Below, in pieces: positions 1 to 6,669 of a stretch of 9,114 bases of DNA (the stretch's first letter is position 1; each line of letters begins with the position of its first letter). The notes under the pieces were generated by a model. That model was given only the letters and a program-made list of their open reading frames with translations. It searched no databases and was not told the origin of the DNA. The DNA comes from Actinomycetes bacterium (GTDB lineage Bacteria; Actinomycetota; Acidimicrobiia; Acidimicrobiales; JAJYPT01): contig JAJYPT010000065.1 of NCBI GenBank assembly GCA_021795135.1, positions 1 to 9,114 of the forward strand, in the 5' to 3' direction. The position numbers and the translations under genes are program-made.

Positions 1-1
1 A

Positions 2-1495
2 AATATGGCTCAAAATGAATTAGTTTTTCTTTTGGGTTCTGAGCATCAAAATGTATGTGTAGTTGGAGATGCAGACCAAAGTATTTATAGATTTAGAGGC
101 GCAGATATTCGAAATATTTTAGAGTTTGAAAAGATTTTTCCAGCTACTAAAACAATTTATTTAGAACAAAATTATCGCTCTAGTGCAACAATTTTGAAAG
201 CTGCCAATGCAGTAATTGAGAATAACTTTGGGCGCAAACCAAAACAACTTTGGACCGAAAAACAAGATGGGGATCTAATCGATTGCTACATTGCAACCGA
301 TGAACGAGATGAAGCAGCTTGGGTAGTTTCTAGGATAAGCTCTCTTTGTTCTCAAGATTCCTATAGTTATAGCGATTTTGCTATATTTTATAGAGCAAAT
401 GCCCAAAGTAGATCAATAGAAGAAGAACTGGTAAGGCAGAAAATTCCCTATCGTCTCATTGGAGGCACACGTTTTTATGATCGAAGAGAGATAAAAGATT
501 TACTTTCTTATCTACGTTTGGCCTCAAATGAATCTGATGAGGTAGCACTTAGAAGAATCATAAACGTTCCCAAAAGAGGTTTGGGAGAAACAAGCATAAG
601 GCGTCTTGCAGATTTTGCTAGTGCCAATAAACAAAGCCTTTATTGGGCTATACAAAATTATTCTGAAGCTGGCCTTAGTTCTAGGGTCAATGAAGGATTA
701 GGCCATCTAAGTAGACTCTTATACAGCTTGGCAAACAACAAAGTACTGCCTCCAGCTGAATTATTAGATTACATACTTCACGAAAGTGGTTATTCTCAAG
801 CTTTGGTTGCAGAAGGTCCCGAAGGGGCTTTGCGGATGGAAAATGTTTCTGAATTGATAGGGGTAGCTAGAAATTATCCAGATTTAGAAGAATTTTTAGA
901 ATCAGTAAGTTTAATTAGCGATACAGATGATTTAGATAATACTGATTCTAAAGTTTCACTTATGACTTTGCATGCTGCTAAGGGTCTAGAATTTCCTTTT
1001 ATATTTTTAATTGGTTTTGAAGAAGGGCTTTTCCCTCATTCTCGTTCTTTTGATAACCCCCATGAGCTAGAAGAAGAGCGTCGTTTGTGTTATGTGGGAA
1101 TCACCAGAGCCAAAGAAAAAGTATTTTTATCTCTAGCAAATGAGCGAAATTTATGGGGTAGCTTTCAGCACAATCCTCCTAGTAGATTCTTAGCAGAAAT
1201 ACCAAAAGAATTAGTAAAGGGTTTAGAGACCCCAGCTAGGTCTCAACGTTCTAATCTAGAAGGGTATTCATTGTTATCAACGTTGCCTAAGAAGAAAAAG
1301 ACTACTCCTGTTTGGACAAAAGGAGCTGAAAAACTAAATCTTGGCGTTGGCGATGATGTTGTCCATACAACATGGGGGGAAGGCGTCGTGGTAGGTATTT
1401 ATGGTTCGGGTGACAAAGCAGAAATTAGTGTTTCTTTTCCAGGAAAAGGAGAAAAAAGGCTACTTTTGGCTTATGCTCCTCTAAAAAGAGCATGA
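2..1495 (+). CDS. pcrA: ATP-dependent DNA helicase PcrA/UvrD (SF1A), 3' part; 5' end lies outside the window
   Basis: This is the C-terminal part of an SF1A 3'-5' DNA helicase used in repair and in clearing stalled replication or transcription complexes. The frame is open to the left edge. The ATG at base 5 is internal, because the residues after it already belong to the region just after Walker B. Counting that Met as 1: motif III GDADQSIYRFRG (21-32), motif IV QNYRS (55-59), the FYRAN/IPYRLIGGTRFYDR block (128-160), motif V TLHAAKGLEF (321-330), and motif VI EEERRLCYVGITRAKE (356-371) with its arginine finger. Walker A, motif Ia and Walker B, roughly 230-250 residues, are missing off the edge. 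A short Lys-rich linker (429-433) leads to a C-terminal Tudor-like domain (447-496, VGDDVVHTTWGEG...GEKRLLLAYAPLKR). In Bacillus PcrA this domain contacts RNA polymerase; the same role here is inferred. The stop lies 13 nt before sucC. Confidence 0.95.
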   Translation, partial: NMAQNELVFLLGSEHQNVCVVGDADQSIYRFRGADIRNILEFEKIFPATKTIYLEQNYRSSATILKAANAVIENNFGRKPKQLWTEKQDGDLIDCYIATDERDEAAWVVSRISSLCSQDSYSYSDFAIFYRANAQSRSIEEELVRQKIPYRLIGGTRFYDRREIKDLLSYLRLASNESDEVALRRIINVPKRGLGETSIRRLADFASANKQSLYWAIQNYSEAGLSSRVNEGLGHLSRLLYSLANNKVLPPAELLDYILHESGYSQALVAEGPEGALRMENVSELIGVARNYPDLEEFLESVSLISDTDDLDNTDSKVSLMTLHAAKGLEFPFIFLIGFEEGLFPHSRSFDNPHELEEERRLCYVGITRAKEKVFLSLANERNLWGSFQHNPPSRFLAEIPKELVKGLETPARSQRSNLEGYSLLSTLPKKKKTTPVWTKGAEKLNLGVGDDVVHTTWGEGVVVGIYGSGDKAEISVSFPGKGEKRLLLAYAPLKRA

Positions 1496-1508
1496 TCAAG
1501 GCAATATA

Positions 1509-2648
1509 ATGGACCTTTTAGAACATGAAGCAAAAGCTTACCTAGCTAATTATGGGCTGCCGATTCTGCCATCTCGTTTGATCACTTCTTCTGAGCAGGC
1601 TTTTCAAGCAGCTAATGATTTAGGAGGATTTGTTGTCCTCAAAGCTCAAGTTAGAACAGGTGGAAGGGCAAAAGCTGGAGGTATCAGATTAGTTCATTCT
1701 GCTTCTGAAGCAGCACGTGTAGCTCAAGATATTCTAGATATGCAAATAAAAGGGCTAAAAGTAGAATCTGTTTTAGTAGAACATGCCCAAGATCTAGATT
1801 CGGAATTTTATTTAAGTTTTAGCATTGATAGGCGCAAAAAATCTTATCTTTTGATTTTTTCAAAAAGAGGCGGAGTTGATATAGAAGACCTTGCCAAGAA
1901 GCACCCCGAGTTAATTTTGCAATACAATATTGCCCCTTTGGATAAATTGGCTAATTCTGTGTTAGATGATATTAGTCAAAATTGTAATTTGGGATCTAAT
2001 GAAGTTGCAGTTAGAGATTTTTTGCAAACTAGCTATGATTGTTTTAAAAAACTTGATGCTGAGTTGTTAGAGATAAATCCCATTGGGCTAACTGTTGAGG
2101 GAAAAATTTTTGCAATAGATGCCAAAGTAACCCTAGATTTAAATGCATCTTTTCGTCATAAAGAATGGACTAATCAGCTCAGTTCAAGTTTGGATCCACG
2201 CGAGCGTCAAGCCAAACAAAAAGGACTTAATTATGTAGGACTTTCTGGTTCTGTTGGCATAATTGGCAATGGGGCAGGACTTGTGATGGCTACTTTAGAT
2301 CTTATAGAACAAGCTGGAGGCTCTCCGGCTAACTTTTTAGATGTTGGTGGCGGGGCTGAAGCTGAACTATTAGCCAATGCAATAGAAGTAATCAATTCTG
2401 ATCCTAAGGTCTCTTGTATTTTAATTAATATCTTTGGAGGCATAACTCGTTGCGATTTAGTCGCAAAAGGAATTATTGCAGCCTTGGAAAGAGTTGCTTT
2501 GCAATGCCCAATAGTGGTGCGCTTGGATGGAACGAATGCAAAAGAAGGAAAAGAGCTATTGGCAAATTATTCTTCTAAATATCTTATTAGTTGTCAAGAC
2601 ATGATTGAAGCAGCCACAAAAGCTGTTGAATTAGCTGGGGATTTTTGA
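1509..2648 (+). CDS. sucC: Succinyl-CoA synthetase (ADP-forming) beta subunit
   Basis: This is the nucleotide-binding subunit of succinyl-CoA synthetase. With SucD it converts succinyl-CoA + ADP (or GDP) + Pi to succinate + CoA + NTP in the cytosol, the substrate-level phosphorylation step of the TCA cycle. The 379 residues are close to the usual length of about 385-395. The N-terminal ATP-grasp domain starts MDLLEHEAKAYLANYGLP, has the nucleotide-binding Lys45 (LKAQV) and the loop GGRAKAGG (51-58, with Ala where many homologues have Gly). GGVDIE is at 121-126. The metal ligands are Asn190 (EINP) and Asp204 (AIDAK). The C-terminal ligase domain carries GIIGNGAGLVM (250-260), FLDVGGGAEAE (277-287) and the active-site loop NIFGGITRCD (307-316). 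An AAGG at 1498-1501 sits 7 nt before the ATG, supporting this start. ATP versus GTP preference cannot be read with confidence. The stop overlaps the sucD start. Confidence 0.97.
   Translation: MDLLEHEAKAYLANYGLPILPSRLITSSEQAFQAANDLGGFVVLKAQVRTGGRAKAGGIRLVHSASEAARVAQDILDMQIKGLKVESVLVEHAQDLDSEFYLSFSIDRRKKSYLLIFSKRGGVDIEDLAKKHPELILQYNIAPLDKLANSVLDDISQNCNLGSNEVAVRDFLQTSYDCFKKLDAELLEINPIGLTVEGKIFAIDAKVTLDLNASFRHKEWTNQLSSSLDPRERQAKQKGLNYVGLSGSVGIIGNGAGLVMATLDLIEQAGGSPANFLDVGGGAEAELLANAIEVINSDPKVSCILINIFGGITRCDLVAKGIIAALERVALQCPIVVRLDGTNAKEGKELLANYSSKYLISCQDMIEAATKAVELAGDF
2637..2641 (+). promoter_or_regulatory. Shine-Dalgarno GGGGA for sucD, inside the end of sucC
   Basis: GGGGA ends 6 nt before the ATG at 2648, an ideal spacing. 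This favours ATG 2648 over the in-frame TTG at 2645 as the sucD start. It lies in the last codons of sucC, as expected for coupled translation of two subunits needed in equal amounts. Confidence 0.6.
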
Positions 2649-3556
2649 TGGCTATATTTGTAGATAGTAATACAAAAGTAGTTGTTCAAGGTTTAACTGG
2701 CAAACAAGGTCGTTTTCATTCTTTGCGCAATCTTGCTTATGGAACCAAAATTTTAGCCGGTACAAATCCTAAAAAGCCAGGTCAAGACGTAGAAGGAATT
2801 CCTGTTTTTGCAACTGTTGCCCAAGCAGTAGATGAATTTGGGACAAATGCATCTTGTGTATTTGTCCCAGCACCTTTTGTTTATGATGCTGTCATGGAAG
2901 CAGCAAGTGCTGGAATTGAATTGATAGTTGTTATTACCGAAGGTGTCCCAGTTCATGATGAAGTTGGCTTATTTTATGAGCTAGAAAGACTTTTTCCAAA
3001 GACAAAAGTTATAGGACCAAATTGTCCTGGCATTATAACTCCAGGACAGTGCAATATAGGAATAACTCCTGGCGAAATAGCCCTAGCGGGGGGCCCTGTA
3101 GGTATAGTAAGTCGTTCTGGAACTTTGACTTATCAGTCTTTGTATGAACTTAGTTCTAAAGGAATAGGACAAACTACTTGTGTAGGAATTGGTGGAGATC
3201 CCATTCCTGGAACCAACTTTATAGCTTGTCTTGATGCATTTGAAAAAGATCCAGATACCAAAGCTATTCTAATGATTGGTGAAATTGGAGGATCTGATGA
3301 AGAACAAGCAGCTGAATTTATAACAGATCATATAACCAAACCAGTAGTTGGATACGTAGCTGGACTTAGTGCTCCTGAGGGGCGAAAAATGGGTCATGCT
3401 GGAGCAATCGTGTCTCATGGGAAAGGAACTGCTAAGGCTAAAATAAAAGCTTTAGAAAAAGCTGGAGTTATCATAGGTCATAATCCAACAGCAGCTGGAG
3501 AATTGATTGAAAATATTTTGAAGCAAAACAATTGGCTTTTGCCAAAATCAAATTAG
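2648..3556 (+). CDS. sucD: Succinyl-CoA synthetase alpha subunit
   Basis: This is the CoA-binding subunit that carries the transient phosphohistidine of succinyl-CoA synthetase. The product from ATG 2648 is 302 residues, a typical length (about 290-300). The Rossmann-type CoA-binding domain contains QGLTGKQGRFH (14-24), GTNPKKPG (38-45) and the VFVPAPF segment (71-77). NCPGIITPG (125-133) and GIVSRSGTLTYQ (152-163) follow. The ligase domain has GIGGDPIPGTNF (180-191), MIGEIGG (209-215) and GLSAPEGRKMGHAGAIVS (239-256). His250 in GHAG is the expected phosphorylated residue (His246 in E. coli). The frame also opens one codon earlier at TTG 2645. I chose ATG 2648 because it has a well-spaced GGGGA and forms the TGATG junction with the sucC stop (1-nt overlap), typical of termination-reinitiation. 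A 37-nt gap to purN follows; no terminator is visible there. Confidence 0.97.
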   Translation: MAIFVDSNTKVVVQGLTGKQGRFHSLRNLAYGTKILAGTNPKKPGQDVEGIPVFATVAQAVDEFGTNASCVFVPAPFVYDAVMEAASAGIELIVVITEGVPVHDEVGLFYELERLFPKTKVIGPNCPGIITPGQCNIGITPGEIALAGGPVGIVSRSGTLTYQSLYELSSKGIGQTTCVGIGGDPIPGTNFIACLDAFEKDPDTKAILMIGEIGGSDEEQAAEFITDHITKPVVGYVAGLSAPEGRKMGHAGAIVSHGKGTAKAKIKALEKAGVIIGHNPTAAGELIENILKQNNWLLPKSN

Positions 3557-3593
3557 TCTTTTAAAAGTTGTCAAAAGCGCTAAGGTTAAATAA

Positions 3594-4157
3594 ATGAGGG
3601 TAGGAGTTTTAGTATCTGGAAGTGGAAGTATACTTTCTGCTTTGATTCAATCAGGAATAGATATTTGTGTAGTAGTAAGCGATAGACCATGTTTGGGACT
3701 AGATGTAGCTAGATCTAACGCAATAGCTACTGAATTAGTAGAAAGAAAAAGCTATGGTGGAGATTTTGATCGCAACGATTACACTAGTCGGGTTGTTGAA
3801 AAGCTACTAAATTACAAAGTCGAACTTGTTGCTATGGCAGGGTTTATGACTATTTTGGGAGAGCCTATCTTTGATGCTTTTCCCAACAAAGTTCTAAATA
3901 CTCATCCTGCTTTATTACCATCATTCAAAGGAGCCCATGCTGTAGAGGCATCATTGGCAGCAGGGGTAAAGCTAAGTGGATGTACGGTGCATATAGCGAC
4001 TCCTCAAGTAGATGCCGGACCGATCCTAGCCCAAGAAGCAGTACCTGTATTTGAAAACGACACACCTGCTTCATTGCATGAAAGAATCAAAGAAGTAGAA
4101 CGACGACTTTACCCTAAATGTATCTTAGAAATCTCACAAGGAGGCCATGTTCTATGA
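3594..4157 (+). CDS. purN: Phosphoribosylglycinamide formyltransferase (GAR transformylase)
   Basis: PurN transfers the formyl group of 10-formyl-THF to glycinamide ribonucleotide, the third step of de novo purine synthesis. The 187 residues form a single formyltransferase domain and are near the short end of the family. The catalytic triad is present: Asn102 and His104 in LNTHPALLPSF (101-111), and Asp140 in QVDAGPILAQ (138-147). MAGFMTILG (81-89) and LHERIKEVERRLYP (161-174) are also family blocks. The N-terminal phosphate loop reads GSGSIL (9-14), with Ile13 where E. coli PurN has Asn13. From memory M. tuberculosis PurN has a hydrophobic residue here too, so this looks like an actinobacterial variant rather than damage. 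An AAGG at 3582-3585, 8 nt before the ATG, supports the start. The gene overlaps purH by 4 nt. Confidence 0.95.
   Translation: MRVGVLVSGSGSILSALIQSGIDICVVVSDRPCLGLDVARSNAIATELVERKSYGGDFDRNDYTSRVVEKLLNYKVELVAMAGFMTILGEPIFDAFPNKVLNTHPALLPSFKGAHAVEASLAAGVKLSGCTVHIATPQVDAGPILAQEAVPVFENDTPASLHERIKEVERRLYPKCILEISQGGHVL
4138..4144 (+). promoter_or_regulatory. Shine-Dalgarno AAGGAGG that fixes the purH start
   Basis: This full consensus AAGGAGG is the strongest ribosome-binding site in the window. It lies within the end of purN, 9 nt before ATG 4154. It excludes the in-frame upstream ATG at 4118, which would add 12 unrelated residues. It also argues against the out-of-frame ATG at 4147, which is only 2 nt away. 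Confidence 0.75.
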
Positions 4158-5662
4158 GGGCCTTGCTCTCTGTTTATGATAAAACAGGTTTGGTGGAGCT
4201 TGGACAAGCTTTGACTGAACTAGGAATAGAAATTATTGCAAGTGGTGGCACCTCTCATGCTTTAGATGAAGCGGGTATTGCACACAGTTCAGTAGAACAA
4301 GTTACATTGGCCCCCGAAATGCTTGGAGGAAGAGTAAAAACTTTGCATCCAAACATACATGGTGCTATTTTGGCTGATCGATCAAACCCTGAGCATATGC
4401 AGGATTTAGAAAATCGCAATATTGATCCTATAGATCTTGTGTTTTGTAATTTGTATCCTTTTGGAGACAGTCCATCTATAGAAATGATCGATGTTGGAGG
4501 TCCTACTATGGTTAGGGCTGCTGCAAAAAACCATTCTAGTGTTGGAGTAATAGTTAGCCCCAAAGATTATGACTCTATAATCCAAGAGTTAAAATCTTCA
4601 GGTAGCCTTAGTGATTCTAAGAGGTTAGAGCTAGCTAGGAAAGCTTTTGCTCATACAGCTTCTTATGATGCTCAAATTGTACAATGGTTTGATTCTAAGT
4701 TGCAAAAAGACAATGAATTACCACCAAGTTTACACTTGAGCCTAGAAAAAGTACAAGATTTGCGTTATGGGGAAAACCCTCATCAAATAGGAGCTAGATA
4801 TCGTAAAGATACAAGTAAGGGTTTTTGGGATAGCGCTGTCCAGCATTGGGGTATAGAGCTTTCTTATCTTAATTTATTTGATGGAGAAGCTGCTTGGCGA
4901 TTAGTGCACGAATTGGGTGATTCTCCCACAGCAGCTGTTATAAAACATGCTAATCCTTCTGGAGTGGCAATAGATAATGATATATCTGTTGCTTATCAAA
5001 AAGCTTTTGATGCTGATCCCATATCTGCATTTGGTGGCATCGTTGCTCTAAATAGACCAGTAGATGAACAACTGGCCCAAAAAATTGTTGCCAATCCAAA
5101 AGCTGATGTTTTGATGGCTCCTTCTTTTTCTCAAACAGCCCTTGAAATCTTAGAAGCTAAAAGAAAAAACATGAGAATACTTTCCTTGGAGCCTCCTGGT
5201 GTAGAGGGATTGGATTTGAGAAAAGTAGATGGAGGATATTTAGTCCAATATTCAGATACTTTTATTTCTAGACGCCCTAATTGGAAAGTGGCTGGTAATT
5301 TTGAGCCCAGCGAGCAACAGTGGTTGGATTTAGAGATGGCTTGGATAGTTTGTGGCTATGTAAAATCTAATGCCATTATTTTGGTAAAAGATGGAAATTC
5401 TGTAGGCATAGGAGCAGGTCAACCTTCTAGATTAGACTCAGCCAAAATAGCAGTTGAAAAAGCTGGAGAAAAATCTAAAGGTTCAGTAGCTGCTAGTGAT
5501 GCTTTTTTCCCATTTAGAGACGGATTGGATTCTTTGGCTAATTCTGGAGTAAAAGCAGTTATACAACCTGGAGGATCAATGAGGGATAAAGAAGTAATAG
5601 CTGCAGCCGATGAGCATGAAATTGCGATGGTTTTGACCTCAGAGCGCCATTTTAGGCACTAA
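4154..5662 (+). CDS. purH: Bifunctional AICAR formyltransferase / IMP cyclohydrolase
   Basis: PurH performs the last two steps of IMP synthesis: formylation of AICAR with 10-formyl-THF, then ring closure to IMP. The 502-residue protein from ATG 4154 begins in the family style, MRALLSVYDKTGL. The frame extends upstream to an ATG at 4118, but those 12 residues do not match the family and lack a ribosome-binding site. The N-terminal MGS-like cyclohydrolase domain spans about residues 1-190, with ASGGTSHAL (29-37), GGRVKTLHPNIHGAIL (58-73) and NLYPF (99-103). The transformylase domain follows, with LRYGENPHQ (203-211), catalytic Lys264-His265 in KHANPSG (264-270), DPISAFGGIVALN (288-300), VKSNAI (403-408), GAGQPSR (420-426), SDAFFPFRDG (448-457) and QPGGSMRD (471-478). 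It ends in the usual ERHFRH. The ATGA overlap with purN implies coupled translation of the two formyl-THF users. Confidence 0.97.
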   Translation: MRALLSVYDKTGLVELGQALTELGIEIIASGGTSHALDEAGIAHSSVEQVTLAPEMLGGRVKTLHPNIHGAILADRSNPEHMQDLENRNIDPIDLVFCNLYPFGDSPSIEMIDVGGPTMVRAAAKNHSSVGVIVSPKDYDSIIQELKSSGSLSDSKRLELARKAFAHTASYDAQIVQWFDSKLQKDNELPPSLHLSLEKVQDLRYGENPHQIGARYRKDTSKGFWDSAVQHWGIELSYLNLFDGEAAWRLVHELGDSPTAAVIKHANPSGVAIDNDISVAYQKAFDADPISAFGGIVALNRPVDEQLAQKIVANPKADVLMAPSFSQTALEILEAKRKNMRILSLEPPGVEGLDLRKVDGGYLVQYSDTFISRRPNWKVAGNFEPSEQQWLDLEMAWIVCGYVKSNAIILVKDGNSVGIGAGQPSRLDSAKIAVEKAGEKSKGSVAASDAFFPFRDGLDSLANSGVKAVIQPGGSMRDKEVIAAADEHEIAMVLTSERHFRH

Positions 5663-5678
5663 TTTTTTCGATTATTTT

Positions 5679-6593
5679 ATGCCAGATTCAATTAAATTAC
5701 AAGACAAAGGTCCAACTTTACAAGGATCTATGGCTCAAGTAGCTGAGTTATTTAAAGCTCATAAGAGTTTTTCAATAGAGCTATGGCCAGCACGTACAGA
5801 AATTGCTCAGCGCAAACTAGATCAATCATTAGTTGAATTTGCTTCTTTGAATCCTTCTTTTGTCTCCATTACTTACGGAGCGGCTGGTTCTACCAGAGAA
5901 AAAACCCATGAATTAGTAGTTAGAATAAAAAATGAGACCTCTATGGTTCCTATGGCTCACCTAACTTGTGCATCTCAGACTAAAAAAGAACTTATTGATA
6001 TCTTGCAACGTTACAAACAAGCTGGAATAGATAATATTTTAGCTATTCATGGAGATCCTCCTTTGAATTCGGATTCTAATTTAGAAGAAGGAGAACTTCG
6101 ACACGCTATTGAACTGGTAGAATTAGCTAGGTCAATTGGCGGATTCAATATTGCAGTAGCTGCTCATCCTGAAGGGCATCCTTCTTCAAATGATATAAAA
6201 ATGGATCGGTTTTATCTGACTCAGAAACTAAAGCGGGCAGACTTTGGTATTACTCAATTCTTTTTTGATAAAAAGTTATATCTAGATCTTTTAGAAGATC
6301 TAGATAATTTAGGAGTAAAGAAACCTGTTTTGCCTGGAATTATGCCAATTACTAGGCTATCGGCTATTTATAAAATGGCGCAGTTGTCAGGAACTGAAGT
6401 GCCACATAGTTTGAGGTCTAGACTGGAAAAAGTACAAGATAAACCAGACGAAATTCGTCGTATAGGTATAGAGGTGGCTACCCAGCTTGCTCAAGACTTA
6501 TTGGATGAGTCTGTGCCAGGACTACATTTTTATACGATGAATGATGCTTGGGTAACTAAAGAGATTTTTTCTAATCTAGGATTAGCAAGATAA
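5679..6593 (+). CDS. metF: 5,10-methylenetetrahydrofolate reductase
   Basis: This FAD-dependent enzyme reduces 5,10-methylene-THF to 5-methyl-THF, the methyl donor for methionine synthase. At 304 residues it is the length of the bacterial one-domain enzyme, a TIM barrel. By alignment from memory to E. coli MetF: catalytic Glu34 (Glu28) in SIELWPART, FVSITYGAAGS (61-71), AHLTCAS (93-99), Asp126 (Asp120) in IHGDPP, AAHPEGHP (161-168), Gln193 (Gln183) in TQFFFD, PGIMPI (219-224) and HFYTMN (283-288). The usual FEFFPP and LRGDPP motifs are altered to IELWPA and IHGDPP. No Shine-Dalgarno precedes ATG 5679. An in-frame ATG at 5730 (Met18) has AAGGA 3 nt upstream, so a 287-residue product is possible and would still contain every motif. 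The gene sits 16 nt after purH, where Streptomyces-type genomes have folD. Confidence 0.92.
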   Translation: MPDSIKLQDKGPTLQGSMAQVAELFKAHKSFSIELWPARTEIAQRKLDQSLVEFASLNPSFVSITYGAAGSTREKTHELVVRIKNETSMVPMAHLTCASQTKKELIDILQRYKQAGIDNILAIHGDPPLNSDSNLEEGELRHAIELVELARSIGGFNIAVAAHPEGHPSSNDIKMDRFYLTQKLKRADFGITQFFFDKKLYLDLLEDLDNLGVKKPVLPGIMPITRLSAIYKMAQLSGTEVPHSLRSRLEKVQDKPDEIRRIGIEVATQLAQDLLDESVPGLHFYTMNDAWVTKEIFSNLGLAR

Positions 6594-6609
6594 ATATTTA
6601 TATTGCTAA
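6582..6609 (+). other. Inverted repeat / stem-loop spanning the metF stop codon
   Basis: TTAGCAA (6582-6588) and TTGCTAA (6603-6609) form a perfect 7-bp inverted repeat. Inside it, ATAAATATTTAT (6590-6601) is itself a perfect palindrome and encloses the metF TAA. The predicted RNA hairpin has an outer 7-bp stem, a G-A mismatch and an AT-only inner stem. No U-run follows directly; the nearest is TTTTTT near 6635-6640. It is therefore not a classical terminator, and may be a weak terminator, an RNA-end stabiliser or chance in AT-rich DNA. The rest of the 76-nt gap holds TATAAC at 6619-6624, a possible -10 element without a convincing -35. Confidence 0.35.
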
Positions 6610-6657
6610 AGATAAACTTATAACGAGTAATAGATTTTTTACTTTAATTAAACATCT

Positions 6658-6664
6658 GAGGGGG
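6658..6664 (+). promoter_or_regulatory. Shine-Dalgarno GAGGGGG for icd
   Basis: A strong purine-rich GAGGGGG ends 5 nt before the icd ATG and supports that start. It suggests efficient independent initiation, in contrast to the weak or absent sites before metF and mdh. Confidence 0.65.
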
Positions 6665-6669
6665 CTTTT

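Noticed and set aside
2645..2647. TTG as the sucD start codon
   Set aside because: The next codon is ATG with better spacing from GGGGA, and it forms a standard TGATG coupling junction.
3557..3593. CTTTTAAAAG and AGCGCT palindromes between sucD and purN as a terminator
   Set aside because: Neither has a loop or a following T-run, and the 37-nt gap is filled by the purN ribosome-binding site. They are short self-complementary strings expected by chance.
4118..4153. Upstream in-frame ATG extension of purH
   Set aside because: The 12 added residues overlap purN, do not match the family N terminus and lack a ribosome-binding site. The consensus AAGGAGG at 4138-4144 points to ATG 4154.
4255..4563. 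Antisense frames inside purH and likewise inside sucC, sucD, icd and mdh
   Set aside because: Each lies opposite a well-conserved enzyme gene, has no recognisable domain or ribosome-binding site, and is explained by the codon pattern of the true gene.
4747..6440. Fifteen-base match GAAAAAGTACAAGAT present in both purH and metF
   Set aside because: Both copies encode the short Leu-Glu-Lys-Val-Gln-Asp string in unrelated proteins with the same preferred codons. There is no flanking similarity, so it is coincidence rather than a repeat element.
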